DNA of 64,000 bases from an uncultured Roseibium sp. Its GTDB lineage: Bacteria > Pseudomonadota > Alphaproteobacteria > Rhizobiales > Stappiaceae. Position 1 is the stretch's first letter; every line of letters begins with the position of its first letter. A program made the translations under genes and the position numbers. The DNA lies in NCBI RefSeq assembly GCF_947499295.1, contig NZ_CANMNP010000011.1:62001-126000 (forward strand), written 5' to 3'. The notes beneath the pieces are model-generated. The model was not told where the DNA came from, ran no database searches, and saw only the letters and a list, made by a program, of their open reading frames with translations. Below are positions 61,744 to 64,000 of this stretch, one piece after another.

Positions 61744-62730
61744 TCAAATCAACTCAGAGCGCAGCCGGGTTAGGGCGGTGCGGAATTCCATTTCCAGCCT
61801 GTCGACCACTTCGGACGCAGGACCGACGGACTTTATCGCACCGATGCCCTGTCCCGCACCCCAGATCTCCCGCCAGGCCTTGGGCAGCTTGCTGTCATCG
61901 GGCATCACGCTGACTTCCCAGGTTCCGGGAAGCGCGTCTGGATCGAGACCCACCTTCCGAATGGAATCTTTCAAATAATTGGCTGGATGTCCGGTGAAGA
62001 GCTTTGACGTCATGACGTCCTCCGCACCACCGGTCACCATCATGTCCTTATAGGCCTGTTCGGCGTTGGCTTCATCTGTTGCAACAAAGGGCGATCCTAC
62101 ATAGCCGAGATCAGCACCTAGAACTTTTACTGCCAAAAGCGCTTCGCCGGTCGAGACAGCGCCACCCAGAAGCAACGGTCCGTCGAACCATTCTCGAATT
62201 TCCCGCACAAGAGCAAATGGCGACTGCGGCCCTCCATGGCCACCGGCACCCGAACAGACCGCAATCAGACCGTCAGCCCCCTTGTCGACCGCCTTGCGGG
62301 CATAGGTATTGTTGATGACATCGTGCAAGGCAATGCCTCCACAGGAGTGCGCAGCATCGTTGACCTCAACACGAGCACCCATGGAAGTGATCCAGATCGG
62401 CACCTTCCAACGCGCGCAGATTTCAACATCCCTTTCCAGACGCTCATTGGACCGATGAACAATCTGATTGACTGCAAATGGCGCTGCCGGACAGTCCGGG
62501 TGTGCCTGATTGTGGCGGTCCAGTGCTTCGGTAATCTGCTGAAGCCAGACTTCGAGCATCACCGGGCCTCCCGGCTCATCCCGCGCATTCAAGGCCGGAA
62601 AGCTGCCGACAATGCCCGATATGCATTGTGCGATAACCAAATCGGGGCAGGACACAATGAAGAGAGGGGCTGCCACAGCGGGCAGACGCAAATTTTGCAA
62701 GGCTGGCGGTAATCGCCGGTCACTCAGCAT
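61744..62730 (-). CDS. Nitronate monooxygenase/NPD-family flavoprotein
   Basis: A 328-residue FMN enzyme of the nitronate monooxygenase (2-nitropropane dioxygenase) type. The start at 62730 (MLSDRRLPPALQ) is preferred over a longer upstream frame because it gives the normal opening (RLPAVAAPLFIVS). Flavin/phosphate-binding motifs are GADGLIAVCSGAGGHGG and LLLGGAVSTGEALL. It overlaps the MaoC gene by 7 bases. The true substrate in this fatty-acid setting is unclear. Confidence 0.85.
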   Translation of the reverse strand: MLSDRRLPPALQNLRLPAVAAPLFIVSCPDLVIAQCISGIVGSFPALNARDEPGGPVMLEVWLQQITEALDRHNQAHPDCPAAPFAVNQIVHRSNERLERDVEICARWKVPIWITSMGARVEVNDAAHSCGGIALHDVINNTYARKAVDKGADGLIAVCSGAGGHGGPQSPFALVREIREWFDGPLLLGGAVSTGEALLAVKVLGADLGYVGSPFVATDEANAEQAYKDMMVTGGAEDVMTSKLFTGHPANYLKDSIRKVGLDPDALPGTWEVSVMPDDSKLPKAWREIWGAGQGIGAIKSVGPASEVVDRLEMEFRTALTRLRSELI

Positions 62731-63224
62731 TCTATATCCTCGGCATCCTTTGCCAGAAAAAACCGGTTGAGCCAGCTTGCCACCAATGCCGGACGCCGTG
62801 CGTCGGCAATCTCCACCGTTGCATCCCAAACAACATCGATTTCAGCCGTCTTTGGCCGTGTCAAACCGGCAAGCACAAACCGCCCGCGCACGTTGTCGCC
62901 ACACCGAACCGGCGTCAGGAAGCGGACCTTGTCAAACCCGTAGTTGATGCCGATCTGCGAACCGATGATTGTCGGCTGCGCCTCCTGAGCCATTGCGGAG
63001 AGCAACGATAGTGTGAGAAAGCCGTGCGCAATCGTCCCGCCAAACGTCGTTTTCTCCGCTCTTTCCGGATCGACATGGATGAACTGGTGATCGTTGGTGA
63101 CATTTGCGAAGGCATCAATCATCGCTTGATCGATCTGCTGCCAGCTGGACACGCCAACTTCCTGACCAACCTTCTGTTCCAGTTCCCCAACTGTGAGCGC
63201 CTGAGCCGACAGCAATACAGTCAC
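62724..63224 (-). CDS. MaoC-family (R)-enoyl-CoA hydratase
   Basis: A 166-residue hot-dog-fold hydratase. The catalytic Asp/His block reads DAFANVTNDHQFIHVD, and GGTIAHGFLTLSLL follows. It adds water across enoyl-CoA double bonds in the (R) configuration. It overlaps both neighbours (SDR by 4 bases, monooxygenase by 7). Confidence 0.9.
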   Translation of the reverse strand: MTVLLSAQALTVGELEQKVGQEVGVSSWQQIDQAMIDAFANVTNDHQFIHVDPERAEKTTFGGTIAHGFLTLSLLSAMAQEAQPTIIGSQIGINYGFDKVRFLTPVRCGDNVRGRFVLAGLTRPKTAEIDVVWDATVEIADARRPALVASWLNRFFLAKDAEDIEC

Positions 63225-64000
63225 TCATACGCCTCCTGGAAAAGATCCGGACCCGTTTCGACATTGATACCGCCACTGATCGGCAAAATTGCCCCGGTCA
63301 CGTATGAGCCACCGGGTCCGCACAGATATTGCAATGCTGCGGCAATATCCTGCGGCCGGCCGACACGGCCAAGCGGGACCTGCGCCCCGACCCGCTTGCG
63401 GACTTCCTCGTCCGCAGTGGCGAATGCTGTCATGTTGCTGATGAATGGACCAGGTGCCAGCGCATTCACCGTGATGCGCTTTTCCGCAAGTTCCTTGGCC
63501 AGGATACGCGTCAAGTGATGCACAGCCGCCTTGGAAGCCGCGTAGCTGTATGCCCGGTCACCATGTGCCGTTTCGCCCATCACGGAACCCACGTTGATGA
63601 CGCGCGCAGGGTTGTCGTCACTTGCCGAGGCTTCCAGCAGCGGAAGCAACGACTGCGTCAGATGAAAAAGACCGGTGACATTGACGCGCATCACCCTATC
63701 CCAGGCGTGATACGGAAACGAACCAAGCGGCGTGCCCCAACTGGTGCCCGCATTGTTCATCAGGATATTCAACCTGTCCGTTCGATCGCCGAGCAATCGC
63801 ACCAGCGCGTCTATACCCTCTTCGCTCGAAACATCCCCGCCAAAGCCGATTGCCTCCCCCGAATAGCCCAGCAAATTCAAGGCATCGGCTGCAGAAGTAC
63901 ACGCTTCTTCCCTGCGGCTGACGATAAACACCTTCGCGCCGGCGGCCATCAAGCCTTCAGCGGCCATTCTACCGATGCCTGTTGCTCCTCCGGTTACAAG
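63221..64000 (-). CDS. SDR-family oxidoreductase, 5' end outside window
   Basis: A short-chain dehydrogenase/reductase whose start lies beyond the right edge; 259 codons are visible. The Rossmann motif TGGATGIGR is at the very edge, followed by NNAG, the catalytic Ser and YSYAASKAA (Tyr-x3-Lys), and the C-terminal SGGINVETG. It is the most upstream visible gene of the minus-strand acyl-CoA cluster and overlaps the MaoC gene by 4 bases. Confidence 0.92.
   Translation of the reverse strand, partial: LVTGGATGIGRMAAEGLMAAGAKVFIVSRREEACTSAADALNLLGYSGEAIGFGGDVSSEEGIDALVRLLGDRTDRLNILMNNAGTSWGTPLGSFPYHAWDRVMRVNVTGLFHLTQSLLPLLEASASDDNPARVINVGSVMGETAHGDRAYSYAASKAAVHHLTRILAKELAEKRITVNALAPGPFISNMTAFATADEEVRKRVGAQVPLGRVGRPQDIAAALQYLCGPGGSYVTGAILPISGGINVETGPDLFQEAYE

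Noticed and set aside
1..64000. CRISPR arrays and rRNA or complete tRNA genes
   Set aside because: No regularly spaced direct repeats and no complete RNA gene were seen; the only tRNA sequence is the 3' fragment at 21587-21631.

Overview
The window looks like a chromosomal segment of a marine-type alphaproteobacterium, most probably Stappiaceae (Roseibium/Labrenzia-like). The basis is family resemblance: a liv operon carrying the small DUF6867-type gene, an alphaproteobacterial cellulose operon with a TPR gene and no outer-membrane porin, and an alphaproteobacterial tRNA-Arg(CCG) fragment. I could not run a search, so the genus is inference.

Region 1 (1-21.6 kb) reads as an accessory island. 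A ten-gene minus-strand run (7588 down to 1) encodes a Cu+ ATPase, CueR, three c-type cytochromes, a Tat-exported multicopper oxidase and small His/Cys-rich or membrane proteins. A divergent copZ-like chaperone starts the other way, and both promoters have the 19-bp spacer typical of CueR control. Next come a Crp-like regulator and a block (9.7-16.2 kb) with ScsB, a hydrolase-DsbA fusion, a LysR regulator and SRPBCC proteins. Then follow isochorismatase, a DUF2958-pirin chimera and ArdC, a mobile mystery A gene, and a truncated Fic gene fused tail-to-tail with a truncated integrase. The region ends at a 45-nt 3' fragment of tRNA-Arg(CCG), the expected right attachment site.

Region 2 (22.4-31.0 kb) is a cellulose operon: LuxR-type regulator, bcsA, bcsB, bcsZ and a TPR gene (bcsK-like), closed by a strong terminator. 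Region 3 (31-36.7 kb) holds small stress or accessory genes: TetR/quinone oxidoreductase/MBL hydrolase, a YdcZ-like membrane protein, and a TetR regulon with three matching operators that control the regulator and two paralogous SnoaL/lumazine-binding-like proteins. An IS3-type remnant follows.

Region 4 (37.0-44.65 kb) is the most unusual part. It encodes a cyclase-ATPase-TPR protein, YcaO, TfuA, a gluzincin-type metallopeptidase and two small cytosolic proteins I do not recognise. YcaO plus TfuA is the pair known for backbone thioamidation, so this looks like an undescribed peptide- or protein-modification system. It faces, tail to tail, region 5 (44.7-49.7 kb), a partner-switching operon: STAS protein, two SiaB-like kinases (one degenerate), a dCache-HAMP-PP2C phosphatase and a STAS-methyltransferase fusion.

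Region 6 (50-55.6 kb) is a complete branched-chain amino-acid ABC transporter operon. Region 7 (55.8-64 kb) has a DNA-binding/PBP-like regulator, TrmO, a bifunctional beta-oxidation enzyme, and a minus-strand fatty-acid/acyl-CoA cluster (SDR, MaoC, nitronate monooxygenase, acyl-CoA dehydrogenase, APH-like kinase) that runs off the right end.
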